Counted from the stretch's first letter, positions 53,826 to 63,319 are shown. The stretch is 64,000 bases of DNA from Peribacillus simplex (GCF_900156045.1 NZ_FTMX01000013.1:22609-86608), one strand, 5' to 3'. The notes: generated by a model not told the origin, from the letters alone. Numbers and translations: made by a program.

Positions 53826-53899
53826 GTGAAGCTTCGCAACTCTTTATAAAGAGTTAGATTTCATTTTAAATCTAAAACATACATTGCATTCATTCCGAC

Positions 53900-55702
53900 T
53901 TACTCAACCGTTACACTTTTCGCAAGGTTACGTGGTTTATCCACGTCACATTCGCGGTGCAAGGCTGCGTAGTAAGCAATGAGCTGCAGCGGGATAACAG
54001 AGATAAGGGGTGTTAATAGTTCATTCACTTCCGGGATGACGAAACGGTCATCCTCTTCTTCAAGCCCCTTCATGGAAATGATGCAAGGGTTGGCGCCACG
54101 GGCAACCACTTCCTTAACATTACCACGGATGCTTAGGTTGACACCCGCTTGCGTAGCAAGGGCTATGACAGGTGTTCCTTCTTCAATCAAGGCGATCGTT
54201 CCATGTTTAAGCTCTCCGCCAGCAAAGCCTTCCGCCTGGATGTATGAAATCTCCTTCAGCTTAAGGGCCCCTTCAAGCACAACATAGTAGTCAAGAGAAC
54301 GGCCAATGAAGAAGCAGTTTCTCGTAACGGACAAGTATTCACGGGCAATGTCTTCCATCTCTTCTTTCGAATCACATAGGGCTTCCATTGCTGTCGCAAC
54401 GATTCCAAGCTCTTTTACAAGGTCGAAATCATACTCCATGTTACGGAATTGGCCAGTTACATTCGCTAAGATCGATAAGACTGCCACTTGAGCTGTATAA
54501 GCCTTAGTCGAGGCAACGGCAATTTCAGGGCCAGCATGCAGCAAGAGCGTATAATCCGCTTCACGTGACAATGTAGAGCCAGGTACGTTCGTGATGGTCA
54601 GGGCTTTATGACCAAGCGCTTTGATCGACACTAACACGGCACGGCTATCTGCAGTTTCCCCACTTTGTGAAATGAAGATGAATAGCGGTTTTTTCGATAA
54701 TAACGGCATATTGTAAGTGAATTCCGATGCCACATGGACCTCAACCGGAATTTCAGTCATTTTTTCGATGAATTGCTTACCAATCAACCCTGCATGATAG
54801 CTGGTTCCGCAAGCGATGATATAAATACGGTCAGCCTCACTTACGGCTTCAGTAATGCTATAATCGATTGCAAGTTTACCTTCTTCATTTTGGTATGCTT
54901 GAATGATTTTACGTATTACAGCTGGCTGCTCGTCGACTTCTTTGAGCATATAGTGCGGATACGTACCTTTTTCAATATCACTTGCATCAAGTTCAGCAGT
55001 GTACGGAGCACGCATGACTTCTTCGTTGGAAAGGTTCTTGATCGTTACCTTTTCTTTTGTCACGATAACCATTTCCTTATCCATCAGTTCAAGGAATTGA
55101 TCTGTGACTTGCAACATGGCCATTGCATCCGAAGCGACAACGTTAAAATCTTTTCCGACACCGATTAGCAGCGGGCTTTTATTTTTTGCGACAAAAATGG
55201 TTTCATCATTTTCAGCATCCAATAGGGCAATGGCATATGAACCTTCCAAAAGAGTGAGTGTTTGACGGAACGCCTCTTCCACTTCCATGCCCTCGTTTAC
55301 GAACTTCTCTATAAGTTGAACGATGACTTCCGTATCCGTTTCACTTTTAAAGGCAACATCCTTCAAATATGCACGTTTTAGAATCGCATAGTTTTCAATG
55401 ACCCCATTATGAACTAAAGTCAATCGACCTGAATTACTTTGGTGAGGATGGGCATTTTCACGGCTTGGCACACCATGGGTGGCCCAGCGCGTATGTCCTA
55501 TTCCAGTATGTGCCATAGTATTTTCATCAACGGCTCCGCGTAAGTCCGCGATTCTTCCCTTTTCCTTAAAGATTGTAACGCCTGCTTCATTTCGCACAGC
55601 AATCCCAGAAGAGTCATAACCGCGGTATTCAAGTTTTTCAAGACCTTTTAATAAAATTTCCTTTGCATCGTTAAGTCCAATATATCCAACAATTCCACAC
55701 AT
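53900..55702 (-). CDS. glmS: Glutamine-fructose-6-phosphate aminotransferase
   Basis: A 600-residue enzyme that makes glucosamine-6-P from fructose-6-P and glutamine, the first step to UDP-GlcNAc. The N-terminal glutaminase starts with Cys2 (MCGIVGYIG) and has GIGHTRWATHG. Two SIS domains follow (IACGTSYHAGL, FISQSGETADS, EVASTKAYTAQ-like AVASTKAYTAQ) and the tail ends NLAKSVTVE. Its mRNA leader carries a glmS ribozyme. Opposes NagB, encoded at 5685-6419. Confidence 0.97.
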   Translation of the reverse strand: MCGIVGYIGLNDAKEILLKGLEKLEYRGYDSSGIAVRNEAGVTIFKEKGRIADLRGAVDENTMAHTGIGHTRWATHGVPSRENAHPHQSNSGRLTLVHNGVIENYAILKRAYLKDVAFKSETDTEVIVQLIEKFVNEGMEVEEAFRQTLTLLEGSYAIALLDAENDETIFVAKNKSPLLIGVGKDFNVVASDAMAMLQVTDQFLELMDKEMVIVTKEKVTIKNLSNEEVMRAPYTAELDASDIEKGTYPHYMLKEVDEQPAVIRKIIQAYQNEEGKLAIDYSITEAVSEADRIYIIACGTSYHAGLIGKQFIEKMTEIPVEVHVASEFTYNMPLLSKKPLFIFISQSGETADSRAVLVSIKALGHKALTITNVPGSTLSREADYTLLLHAGPEIAVASTKAYTAQVAVLSILANVTGQFRNMEYDFDLVKELGIVATAMEALCDSKEEMEDIAREYLSVTRNCFFIGRSLDYYVVLEGALKLKEISYIQAEGFAGGELKHGTIALIEEGTPVIALATQAGVNLSIRGNVKEVVARGANPCIISMKGLEEEDDRFVIPEVNELLTPLISVIPLQLIAYYAALHRECDVDKPRNLAKSVTVE

Positions 55703-55726
55703 AATTTCTGTTCCTCCAACCGATTA

Positions 55727-55764
55727 GAGGGGACAGGAATGCACGGGGGCATCCCTGCCCCCTC
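55727..55764 (-). other. Strong hairpin between glmS ribozyme and glmS start
   Basis: Near-perfect 16-pair stem: GAGGGGACAGGAATGC (55727-55742) pairs with GCATCCCTGCCCCCTC (55749-55764), 6-base loop. No T run follows, so not a usual terminator. It ends about 10 bases before the ribosome binding site GGAGGA. Confidence 0.75.
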
Positions 55765-55786
55765 ATCTCTGATATATATTTTTATA

Positions 55787-55974
55787 AAGGAAATGCCTTA
55801 AAGCACTTTTTCCCATTGTGCATTTCCAACCCTTTGTGCAGTAAGTTGCCCTACTGTTTTAAGATTGGAATTACTGCGGCTGTGCACTTCAGCCGGGAGG
55901 TATCCGCCGATCATTCGATAAACCTCCTCCTCGTCAACTAAGCCATTTCTCGTCCAGACTTAGTTCAGGCGCTT
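55787..55974 (-). ncRNA. glmS_ribozyme: glmS ribozyme (glucosamine-6-phosphate riboswitch)
   Basis: On the minus strand it has all main parts: cleavage site A/GCGCC at 55973/55972, TTGACGAGGAGGAGGTTTAT, CGGCGGATACCTCCCGGCTG, the GTGCACAGCCGCAG segment and the P4 stem ending GGCATTTCC. Glucosamine-6-P binding triggers self-cleavage and lowers glmS expression by established knowledge. Confidence 0.96.
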
Positions 55975-56050
55975 TTGTGAATCCGTTTCTCCTTGCCTAC
56001 CCTCCTTTTTAACACAACCATTTTTAGAAAATGAGTTGTAAATCAGGATA

Positions 56051-56080
56051 ATCATACCTTAAACAAGGGACATAGGTCAA
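56051..56080 (-). promoter_or_regulatory. SigA-type promoter of glmS
   Basis: Minus strand TTGACC (56075-56080), 18-base spacer, TATGAT (56051-56056). Transcription would start about 70 bases before the ribozyme cleavage site. Confidence 0.65.
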
Positions 56081-56124
56081 TTCTTTATTACCAAGACCTA
56101 AAAAAAGAACTTCTTAATAAAAAT

Positions 56125-56158
56125 ATGCATAAAAGGAAATTACGTTCCTTTTATGCAT
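56125..56158 (-). terminator. glmM terminator
   Basis: Perfect 14-base stem ATGCATAAAAGGAA / TTCCTTTTATGCAT, then ATTTTTATT on the minus strand. It separates the cdaA-cdaR-glmM transcript from glmS. Confidence 0.88.
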
Positions 56159-56166
56159 AGGATCAG

Positions 56167-57516
56167 TTATTCGTTCATTCCCATTTCCGCTCTTACAACT
56201 GCGACGATGCGCTCTACATAATTAGTGCATTCCTCAGCTGTCGGTGCTTCAGCCATAACACGGACTAACGGTTCAGTACCGGATGGTCTCACTAAAATAC
56301 GACCGTTTCCGTCCATTTCCTCTTCGACTGCCTTGATGACTTCCTGTACCTTTTCATTATCGGTTACAGCGTGTTTATCGGTAACTCTGACATTGATCAG
56401 CGTTTGTGGATATTTCTTCATCTCGCCAGCGAGCTCCGATAAGGTTTTTTGGGTATCACTCATGATGTTCACAAGCTGTAAGCCCGTCAATAAGCCATCG
56501 CCTGTCGTGTTATAGTCCAGGAAGATGATATGTCCGGATTGTTCGCCGCCAAGGTTATAGCCGCCTTTTCGCATCTCCTCGACCACATAGCGATCCCCCA
56601 CTGCCGTCTGGGCGCTTTGTATGCCATGCTCTTCAAGACCTTTATAAAAACCAAGGTTGCTCATGATCGTGGAAACCACTGTTCCCTGTTTCAGACGGTT
56701 ATTTTCTTTAAGGTATTTCGCACAGATATACATGATTTGGTCGCCGTCCACTATATTTCCTTTTTCATCTATCGCAATGACGCGGTCTCCGTCACCATCG
56801 AATGCAAGTCCGACATCCGCACCTTTTTCTTTTAAGAATTCGGCAAGTGCCTCAGGGTGGGTGGAACCTACCTTATCATTAATGTTCAAGCCATTGGGAG
56901 ATGCCCCCATCGTAGAGATGTCCGCATCAAGATCTGCAAACAAATGCATGGCCAAGGCAGAGGTCGCCCCATGTGCACAATCAAGAGCAACATGAATGCC
57001 TGTAAAATCTTCATCCACTGATTGTTTCAAGTACTGGAGATACTTTTGTCCTCCTTCGAAATAATCGTTCAAATGGCCTAAATCTCCGCCAACGGGGCGT
57101 GGAAGTTCATCCTTTTCCATATCTAATAGTGTTTCAATTTCCGCTTCTTGTTCATCGGATAACTTAAACCCATCCGGTCCAAAGAATTTAATGCCATTAT
57201 CCGCTACCGGATTATGAGAAGCGGAAATCATGACACCTGCTTCAGCACTTAAGGCCTTTGTTAAATAGGCAACTCCCGGTGTCGAAATGACACCCAGGCG
57301 CATCACTTCAGCCCCAATGGATAAAAGACCGGCAACAAGCGCACCTTCCAGCATTTCACCTGAAATACGAGTATCGCGCCCTATCAGCACCTTGGGCTTT
57401 TCTGTATTTCTAGTAAGCACGTAGCCACCAAAACGGCCTAGTTTAAATGCCAACTCCGGTGTTAATTCGCTATTCGCTATACCCCTGACTCCGTCTGTTC
57501 CAAAATATTTACCCAT
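56167..57516 (-). CDS. glmM: Phosphoglucosamine mutase
   Basis: A 449-residue enzyme converting glucosamine-6-P to glucosamine-1-P for UDP-GlcNAc. The phospho-serine is Ser100 in MISASHNP. Metal site FDGDGDRVIAID and substrate loop GGEQSGHI are present, with RPSGTEPLVRV near the end. Third gene of cdaA-cdaR-glmM, a conserved Firmicute cluster; c-di-AMP cyclase CdaA is known to bind GlmM. Confidence 0.97.
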   Translation of the reverse strand: MGKYFGTDGVRGIANSELTPELAFKLGRFGGYVLTRNTEKPKVLIGRDTRISGEMLEGALVAGLLSIGAEVMRLGVISTPGVAYLTKALSAEAGVMISASHNPVADNGIKFFGPDGFKLSDEQEAEIETLLDMEKDELPRPVGGDLGHLNDYFEGGQKYLQYLKQSVDEDFTGIHVALDCAHGATSALAMHLFADLDADISTMGASPNGLNINDKVGSTHPEALAEFLKEKGADVGLAFDGDGDRVIAIDEKGNIVDGDQIMYICAKYLKENNRLKQGTVVSTIMSNLGFYKGLEEHGIQSAQTAVGDRYVVEEMRKGGYNLGGEQSGHIIFLDYNTTGDGLLTGLQLVNIMSDTQKTLSELAGEMKKYPQTLINVRVTDKHAVTDNEKVQEVIKAVEEEMDGNGRILVRPSGTEPLVRVMAEAPTAEECTNYVERIVAVVRAEMGMNE

Positions 57517-57572
57517 CTTTATCGCTCCTTCTTCGAATCGTTACTGAATTTAATGATGATGTTAAAGGAAAA

Positions 57573-58931
57573 TCATGTCTCTTCGTCTTTTGGTGTGATG
57601 GTGACCGAAATCGTTTTAGAATCCAGTTCCCACTCCACTCCCTCAGGCACTGATACCGCCAATTCCACATCATGCGTACCTTCATCTAAATTACTCACAT
57701 CTACTGTAAGATTAATGTCGTCTTTAGTTATTTTCTTCAATTCATCCGCCTCACCAAGCAAAGTGATGCTTGTTACATCGGATTCCAATTCGGCATTTTG
57801 GTCATCCTTCATGCCCACAGGCACTATTGGTATATTGTTGAAAGTTTTAGACTCAATGGCAGCCGGTTCATCTTCTTCTGCTTCTTCTTCGACTACTTGT
57901 TCTTCTTGTTTTTGTTCGGTTTCTGGTTCTTCCTCTTCTACGACTGGCTCTGCATTCTCTTCATCCACTTCGACTTTCTCTGTACGAACCTTGACCTTTG
58001 CCTTACCCAAGGACATTTTTTGTACACTTTCCGGTTTATCAAGATCGAGTTCCAGTTCTGTATCACCATCAATTTTCGAGATATTTACAGGAAGATTCAC
58101 TACATCTATTTTCTCAAGGCTCGTTTCCGAACCAAATAAGGTGACCTCTTTTGGGTCGACACTTATACTCGTGACCCTTATGCCATCCTTTGCCTTGCCA
58201 GTTTGCTTCGGTGCTATCGACACCGTCTTGGAAGGAATGCTCACTTCTAAGGAAACTGAAACAGTAGATGGCTCGATCGTCACATCCAGCTTATTCAGGT
58301 CCCTATCCAGAGCTTTAACTGTTGCCTTTCCGTTCACCGTTTCGTTAAGCCCCTTACTTATTTCAAGGTTTGCCTTTACATAGGAAATTTGTTCAATCGC
58401 ATCTTTAGCACCCGTTATTTTGACAGTTTTCGGGCTGACTGTTGGCTGACCAGCGGTATATCCCTCTTCAAGTAAAGAGCTATTATACTCGGCTTCAACG
58501 GAGAATTCCTTCGTCACCCGTTCCTGAACGTTGACTTCCGCATATTCCGGATCGATCGTCGCCACTAATTTTTCATTCAAATCACTTATTTTAAATGTGA
58601 CAGTTCTGTCCCCCATTGAGATTGCAGGATCCGAAAGGTCTACATACACTTTAAAATCCCTTTGGTTTTTCGCATTTATCAATAGGCTTTTTGCTCCCTT
58701 TAGAGTAACATCCACCGTCTCCGGCACTCCGCTCACCACTAAATTCTCACGGTCATAGTACACTTCAACCGGTACATTTTCGATGGTCTCCGTACTGATT
58801 TCAGGGGCAGTCGATAAACCAAGTGATTTTTTATCCGACTCCATCTCAAAGTTAATGGAAATGAACAAAAGTGCCGCCAAGGCAAAAGCTACGATTCTCA
58901 TAAACCAAGCGCTATTGGTGAATTTATCCAT
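57573..58931 (-). CDS. cdaR: CdaA regulator, YbbR-domain protein
   Basis: A 452-residue protein with one N-terminal membrane helix (about 8-26) and four YbbR repeats on the outside. Between the third and fourth repeats (about 325-365) lies a strongly acidic Glu-rich stretch, unlike neighbours. It controls the diadenylate cyclase CdaA. Overlaps cdaA by 8 bases. Confidence 0.93.
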   Translation of the reverse strand: MDKFTNSAWFMRIVAFALAALLFISINFEMESDKKSLGLSTAPEISTETIENVPVEVYYDRENLVVSGVPETVDVTLKGAKSLLINAKNQRDFKVYVDLSDPAISMGDRTVTFKISDLNEKLVATIDPEYAEVNVQERVTKEFSVEAEYNSSLLEEGYTAGQPTVSPKTVKITGAKDAIEQISYVKANLEISKGLNETVNGKATVKALDRDLNKLDVTIEPSTVSVSLEVSIPSKTVSIAPKQTGKAKDGIRVTSISVDPKEVTLFGSETSLEKIDVVNLPVNISKIDGDTELELDLDKPESVQKMSLGKAKVKVRTEKVEVDEENAEPVVEEEEPETEQKQEEQVVEEEAEEDEPAAIESKTFNNIPIVPVGMKDDQNAELESDVTSITLLGEADELKKITKDDINLTVDVSNLDEGTHDVELAVSVPEGVEWELDSKTISVTITPKDEET

Positions 58932-59748
58932 TCTTTTTCCCCCTCCAGTTAAAGATGCTTGAGGAAGTTGATTTGATGTTTTCCACTACCAGTTCACTTG
59001 TAAGCATGGCCCTAAATGATTCTTGATTCAAATCACGGTAAAGTTCCCCGTTTTTAGTGACGGATATCCCTCCCGTTTCTTCTGAAACGACAATCGTAAG
59101 ACTATCCGTAACTTCACTCATGCCTATGGCTGCCCTATGCCGTGTGCCAAGTTCCTTTGATATGAATGGACTCTCTGATAATGGCAAATAGCAAGCTGCA
59201 GCTGCCACCTGGTTATTTTGTAAAATAACTGCGCCATCATGGAGCGGCGTATTAGGGATGAAGATATTAATGAGCAATTCTGAAGAAATATAGGATTTTA
59301 GAGGTATCCCAGTTTCAACATAATCCCCTAGCTCCGTACCTTTTTCTATCGTAATCAAGGCTCCGATCCGCCTTTTTGCCATATAGGTGGACGCCTTTAG
59401 GATTTCTTCGACTAAACGCTCTTGCTGATTCTCTTCTGGAACGGTTCCCCTTGCAAAGAGCTTCCCGCGTCCTAATTGTTCTAGTGCCCTTCTCAGTTCA
59501 GGTTGAAAAATGACGAGAATCGCCAATACTCCCCAATTCATGACTTGTGCCATTAACCATCCGAGTGTATTGAAACCAAACAGGTTGCTTAAGCTTTTTA
59601 CAATGACAATTACAAAAATTCCTTTTAGCAGCTGAATAGCCTTCGTGCCCCGAATAATAGTTAACAATTTATATATCACAAACCATACAAGGAGAATATC
59701 AATGAAATTTACTACATAGTCCCAAACAGTCAAGTTGGTTAAAGACAT
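58924..59748 (-). CDS. cdaA: Diadenylate cyclase
   Basis: A 274-residue enzyme that makes c-di-AMP from two ATP. Three N-terminal membrane helices (about 10-80) precede the DAC domain with the catalytic DGA (171-173, PLHDGAVILQ) and RHRAA (203-207). It controls potassium balance and wall homeostasis by family knowledge. First gene of cdaA-cdaR-glmM. Confidence 0.96.
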   Translation of the reverse strand: MSLTNLTVWDYVVNFIDILLVWFVIYKLLTIIRGTKAIQLLKGIFVIVIVKSLSNLFGFNTLGWLMAQVMNWGVLAILVIFQPELRRALEQLGRGKLFARGTVPEENQQERLVEEILKASTYMAKRRIGALITIEKGTELGDYVETGIPLKSYISSELLINIFIPNTPLHDGAVILQNNQVAAAACYLPLSESPFISKELGTRHRAAIGMSEVTDSLTIVVSEETGGISVTKNGELYRDLNQESFRAMLTSELVVENIKSTSSSIFNWRGKKNG

Positions 59749-59909
59749 GTTGTTTCCTCCAGTCAGTATTACTCCAAATACAAATTACAATCTTTATACG
59801 ATAACCTTAATAGTATACCATTTTTTAAATGATACATCTAAAAACTAGTGTGAGAAATTTACATAGGAAAAACGAATCATGAAAAAGGGTTCCCTTCCTT
59901 TTAAAAAAT

Positions 59910-59962
59910 AAAGCTGAGCGAGGTCACCGTAAATGAAAAAACGGTGCCCCCTCCCAGCTTTC
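59910..59962 (-). terminator. sigW-rsiW terminator
   Basis: Long inverted repeat AAAGCTG...CAGCTTT with inner CACCGT/ACGGTG, then TATTTTTTAA on the minus strand, just after the rsiW stop. Confidence 0.75.
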
Positions 59963-59967
59963 ATTCC

Positions 59968-60591
59968 TTATTCCTTTTTCTCCTCTTTAGCAGGAACCAA
60001 CGAGGTTGCAGTATCCTTTACTTTATACCACATCCACTCAAAAGCTTGGTCAATAACATGGATGCTCCCAGTCACATTCCCTGCTTTTGACATATATTTA
60101 TGCCCATTTATGACTGTCACATCTCCCTCTACTTCACCATCTATTTGAATGTTACCATTTTGAACTACCACATTTCCCTTGACTGTCTCACCCTCAGGCA
60201 CAATCACCGTTTCACCTTCGACCACTAAGTTAGGCTGCTTTGATACTGAAAAATGTTCGTCCTGATTATAAGTGGAAAAAACAGATCCTGTCATCAATAT
60301 GATGAACATCGCTGCCGCTGTCATGAAGGGATGGCTTTTGAACCAACGTTTGGCACCTGTTGTTTTCGTTTCCTTTGGCAATTGAGCCATAACCTTTGCT
60401 GTAAAGTCATCCGGGGCCTTTATATGGGAAGTGCTTTGTACAAGAGCGACCGCCTTTTTCATTTCATGAAAGTAATCCCGGCATTCAGCACAGTTATGCA
60501 AGTGCTCCCGTAAAACTTCTTTATGCTCCGGTTTGATGTCCTCATCTAAATAATCATGCATATATTCAATGATTTCCTCATGGCAGTTCAT
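59968..60591 (-). CDS. rsiW: Anti-sigma-W factor
   Basis: About 207 residues. The N-terminal zinc anti-sigma domain has Cys3, His30, Cys34 and Cys37 (HLHNCAEC), a membrane helix follows (about 88-106), and the outer part has a polymer-forming-like repeat (GNVVVQNGNIQIDGEVEGDV). It holds SigW until cleaved by PrsW and RasP. Start at ATG 60591; the longer frame overlaps sigW. Follows sigW by 16 bases. Confidence 0.92.
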   Translation of the reverse strand: MNCHEEIIEYMHDYLDEDIKPEHKEVLREHLHNCAECRDYFHEMKKAVALVQSTSHIKAPDDFTAKVMAQLPKETKTTGAKRWFKSHPFMTAAAMFIILMTGSVFSTYNQDEHFSVSKQPNLVVEGETVIVPEGETVKGNVVVQNGNIQIDGEVEGDVTVINGHKYMSKAGNVTGSIHVIDQAFEWMWYKVKDTATSLVPAKEEKKE

Positions 60592-60607
60592 TTTTCTCAC
60601 CTTCTTT

Positions 60608-61171
60608 TTATAAATGGCGTAGTTGTTTACGCAAGGCTTCCCGACCGCGATGTATCCTCGTCTTAACCGTACCGACCGGCAAATCGAGTATTTCACTGAT
60701 TTCCTTTAGGGATAACTCTTCAATATACTTCAATACGATTACCGATCGGTATTTCTCGGGCAATTTCATTATTTCCACTTGAATGGTTTCCTGTAGTTCT
60801 AAAGATTCAACCTCTTCCTCGGGTTTCGCCATATCCGATGCAATTTGGGAATACATATTCAATCCCTCTGTTCCTGCCACCTCTGCATCTAAATAGTAAT
60901 CCGGTTTTTTCTTGCGAAGCCGGTCAATACAAAGATTGGTCGCAATCCGGTATAACCATGTAGAAAATTTCATTTGTATATTGAAACTTCGAATATTCAC
61001 GTAGGCCCTTACAAAGGCCTCTTGTGCCAAATCTTCTGCTTCTTGCCTGTTACCGAGCATCCTGAAACATATTTGGAACACTTTGTCCTTGTATATTTCG
61101 ACAATTTCCCCAAATGCATTATGGTCTCCCTTTAATACTTGATTAATTCTCTCTTTAATGAGTGCATCCAT
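60608..61171 (-). CDS. sigW: ECF sigma factor SigW
   Basis: A 187-residue ECF sigma factor. Region 2 has GNRQEAEDLAQEAFVRAY and FSTWLYRIATNLCIDRLR; region 4 has LPEKYRSVIVLKYIEELS and PVGTVKTRIHRGREALRKQL. Drives genes for envelope stress and antimicrobial peptides. A SigW-type promoter lies upstream, so it is autoregulated, and rsiW follows. Confidence 0.96.
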   Translation of the reverse strand: MDALIKERINQVLKGDHNAFGEIVEIYKDKVFQICFRMLGNRQEAEDLAQEAFVRAYVNIRSFNIQMKFSTWLYRIATNLCIDRLRKKKPDYYLDAEVAGTEGLNMYSQIASDMAKPEEEVESLELQETIQVEIMKLPEKYRSVIVLKYIEELSLKEISEILDLPVGTVKTRIHRGREALRKQLRHL

Positions 61172-61210
61172 TTTCCGGTATTACCCCCGCTCATGCGGCT
61201 ATACGATTAC

Positions 61211-61236
61211 TACGAACCGTAAGCTAAAAGGTTTCA
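61211..61236 (-). promoter_or_regulatory. SigW-type promoter (autoregulation)
   Basis: Minus strand TGAAAC (61231-61236), 16-base spacer, CGTA (61211-61214). Agrees with the SigW consensus. It lies 40 bases before sigW. Confidence 0.9.
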
Positions 61237-61343
61237 AAAATTTAATACATTAATTTTAACAAAGTTTTACATTTTATGTTTAAGAAAAAAAAAACAGGGT
61301 TATATAGTAAGAAATTGTAAAATTCAAGGGAGTGATTCTCTAT

Positions 61344-61529
61344 ATGACTGCAGAACAAATTTTGGACCATATTGAACAATACAGACAGAAAATGATGTTT
61401 TTGGCTTCCCGTTCTTCGATGGTGGATAATGAAGTTGTTGAAGTTAGCAGCAAACTGGATTCTCTAATCATCCAATACATCCATTTAACTAAAAATGGAG
61501 ATCTCACAGACAGACGCGCCCTCAAGTGA
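61344..61529 (+). CDS. Spo0E-like aspartyl-phosphate phosphatase
   Basis: About 61 residues. It has the Spo0E-family helix pair, with the core EVSSKLDSLIIQY (motif SxxLDxLIxxY). Such proteins dephosphorylate Spo0A and delay sporulation. The ATG at 61344 is chosen; a GTG at 61332 overlaps the AGGGAG site. Divergent from sigW. The region downstream (61530-61617) is empty. Confidence 0.85.
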   Translation: MTAEQILDHIEQYRQKMMFLASRSSMVDNEVVEVSSKLDSLIIQYIHLTKNGDLTDRRALK

Positions 61530-61620
61530 ATATGGATATAAGATTGCAACCATTTATCTATAGATATGTTCCTATTACATACACCCTGGTAAATAAACCT
61601 ACGTCTTCTAGCATATAAAA

Positions 61621-61651
61621 AACAGTAACCCATTACAAGCCGGTTACTGTT
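61621..61651 (-). terminator. rocF terminator
   Basis: Perfect stem AACAGTAACC / GGTTACTGTT with an 11-base loop, 19 bases beyond the arginase stop. Confidence 0.8.
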
Positions 61652-61669
61652 TCTTTTATTTTTTTTCAG

Positions 61670-62572
61670 TTATAGTAATTTTTCACCAAATAGCGAACCC
61701 ATTAGGGCCACGGCCACGATCGCCGTCTTATTTCGCTCATCTAAAACGGGATTCACTTCAACGAATTCAGCTGATGTAATCAAGTTGGATTCCGCAAGCA
61801 TTTCCATGGCCAAATGACTTTCCCGATAACTTATACCACCAATCACCGGTGTCCCCACTCCGGGTGCATCTGCTGGGTCGACTCCATCCAAATCCAATGA
61901 AAGGTGGACGCCATCCGTTCTCTCCCTTAAATAATCAATGCATTCTTCCATGACGCGTGTCATTCCCAGGCGGTCGATCTCATGCATCGTGAATACTTTA
62001 ATCCCTTTTTCACGGATAAGTTCTTTTTCCCCTTCATCCAATGACCTTGCTCCAATTATAACGATGTTTTCCGGTTTCACTTTTGGAGCAAAACCATGGA
62101 TATTGATTAGGTCCGGATGTCCAAGCCCAATACTGACAGCCAGGGGCATACCGTGTATATTCCCTGATGGTGAAGTATCTTCCGTATTTAAATCCCCGTG
62201 TGCGTCATACCAAATCACACCTACATTTTCATAGTGCTTAGCGACTCCTGCAAGTGTACCTATAGCTATTGAATGGTCTCCTCCCAATACAAGCGGAAAG
62301 GAACCTCCTTCTATTATTTCATCAACTCTTGTAGCTAACAGGGAGTTACCCTTCGCTACAAGCTGTAAGTTTTTTAGATTTGTACCAGGCTCATCTGCAT
62401 TTTCAGGACGGCCAACAATTATATCCCCTAAATCCTCTACTTCTATATTCAACTTTTCAAGACGCTCGACGATCTCTGCGCAGCGAATGGCACTAGGTCC
62501 CATATCCACCCCTCGCCTTGCTTGACCAAGGTCCATTGGCAAACCGATGACGGAAATTTTCTGAATAGACAT
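61670..62572 (-). CDS. rocF: Arginase
   Basis: About 300 residues of the ureohydrolase family. Mn-binding motifs are intact: LGGDHSIAIG, WYDAHGDLNT and LSLDLDGVDPADAPG. It converts arginine to ornithine and urea. Start at ATG 62572 after AAGGGGG. Monocistronic here, without rocDE. Activation by AhrC and RocR is likely, but no site was identified. Confidence 0.94.
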   Translation of the reverse strand: MSIQKISVIGLPMDLGQARRGVDMGPSAIRCAEIVERLEKLNIEVEDLGDIIVGRPENADEPGTNLKNLQLVAKGNSLLATRVDEIIEGGSFPLVLGGDHSIAIGTLAGVAKHYENVGVIWYDAHGDLNTEDTSPSGNIHGMPLAVSIGLGHPDLINIHGFAPKVKPENIVIIGARSLDEGEKELIREKGIKVFTMHEIDRLGMTRVMEECIDYLRERTDGVHLSLDLDGVDPADAPGVGTPVIGGISYRESHLAMEMLAESNLITSAEFVEVNPVLDERNKTAIVAVALMGSLFGEKLL

Positions 62573-62719
62573 ACAATTCCCCCTTTCCATCATTTTATAT
62601 CGTATATGCCGATTGGTTCAACTCGACATTTCCATGTATAAAGATGCACGTTCCTATCACATATGTTTTTTGTGAAATAATATCTTTCTGGGGTTTAGTT
62701 TACCCAATTATGTCTTAAA

Positions 62720-62754
62720 CAAAAAAAAGTCTTAAACCATTTTTGGCTTAAGAC
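62720..62754 (-). terminator. Terminator of the rRNA-tRNA operon
   Basis: Stem GTCTTAAACC / GGCTTAAGAC, then a run of eight T on the minus strand, 24 bases after the last tRNA. Confidence 0.85.
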
Positions 62755-62778
62755 GTAAGTTTTGGTGTATGTAGTTGA

Positions 62779-62854
62779 TGGTGGAGCCTAGCGGGATCGA
62801 ACCGCTGACCTCCTGCGTGCAAGGCAGGCGCTCTCCCAGCTGAGCTAAGGCCCC
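62779..62854 (-). tRNA. tRNA-Ala (TGC)
   Basis: Minus strand GGGGCCTTAGCTC...; anticodon TGC in CCTTGCACG; T loop GGTTCGATCC; CCA encoded. Confidence 0.97.
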
Positions 62855-62875
62855 TAAGGGATTTAAAATTTATTA

Positions 62876-62947
62876 AGCGGAAGACGGGATTCGAACCCGC
62901 GACCCCAACCTTGGCAAGGTTGTATTCTACCACTGAACTACTTCCGC
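62876..62947 (-). tRNA. tRNA-Gly (GCC)
   Basis: Minus strand GCGGAAGTAGTTCAGTGG; anticodon GCC in CCTTGCCAAGG; CCA not encoded. Confidence 0.96.
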
Positions 62948-62950
62948 AAA

Positions 62951-63025
62951 TGGCTGGGCTAGAAGGGATCGAACCTTCGCATGACGGAATCAAAATCCGT
63001 TGCCTTACCGCTTGGCTATAGCCCA
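62951..63025 (-). tRNA. tRNA-Gln (TTG)
   Basis: Minus strand TGGGCTATAGCCAAGCGG; anticodon TTG in GATTTTGATTC; CCA encoded. Confidence 0.97.
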
Positions 63026-63126
63026 ATATATGATATGCAATGATAAATCAACAAAATAAAAAGGTGGTAATCATATATTTCCCCAATACAGAGAATATAT
63101 AACTGATCCACAGGATTTTATTAAAA

Positions 63127-63210
63127 TGGTGGAGGGGGGCAGATTCGAACTGCCGAACCCGAAGGAGCGGATTTACAGTCCGCCGCGTTTAGCCACTTCG
63201 CTACCCCTCC
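63127..63210 (-). tRNA. tRNA-Tyr (GTA)
   Basis: Minus strand GGAGGGGTAGCGAAGTGG; anticodon GTA in GACTGTAAATC; long variable arm; CCA encoded. Confidence 0.97.
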
Positions 63211-63228
63211 GCAATATATGGTTGTAAA

Positions 63229-63304
<76 letters not shown>

Positions 63305-63319
63305 AAGTAAAGAATGAAA

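Noticed and set aside
62748..63026. 92-residue minus-strand ORF
   Set aside because: It reads through three tRNA genes.
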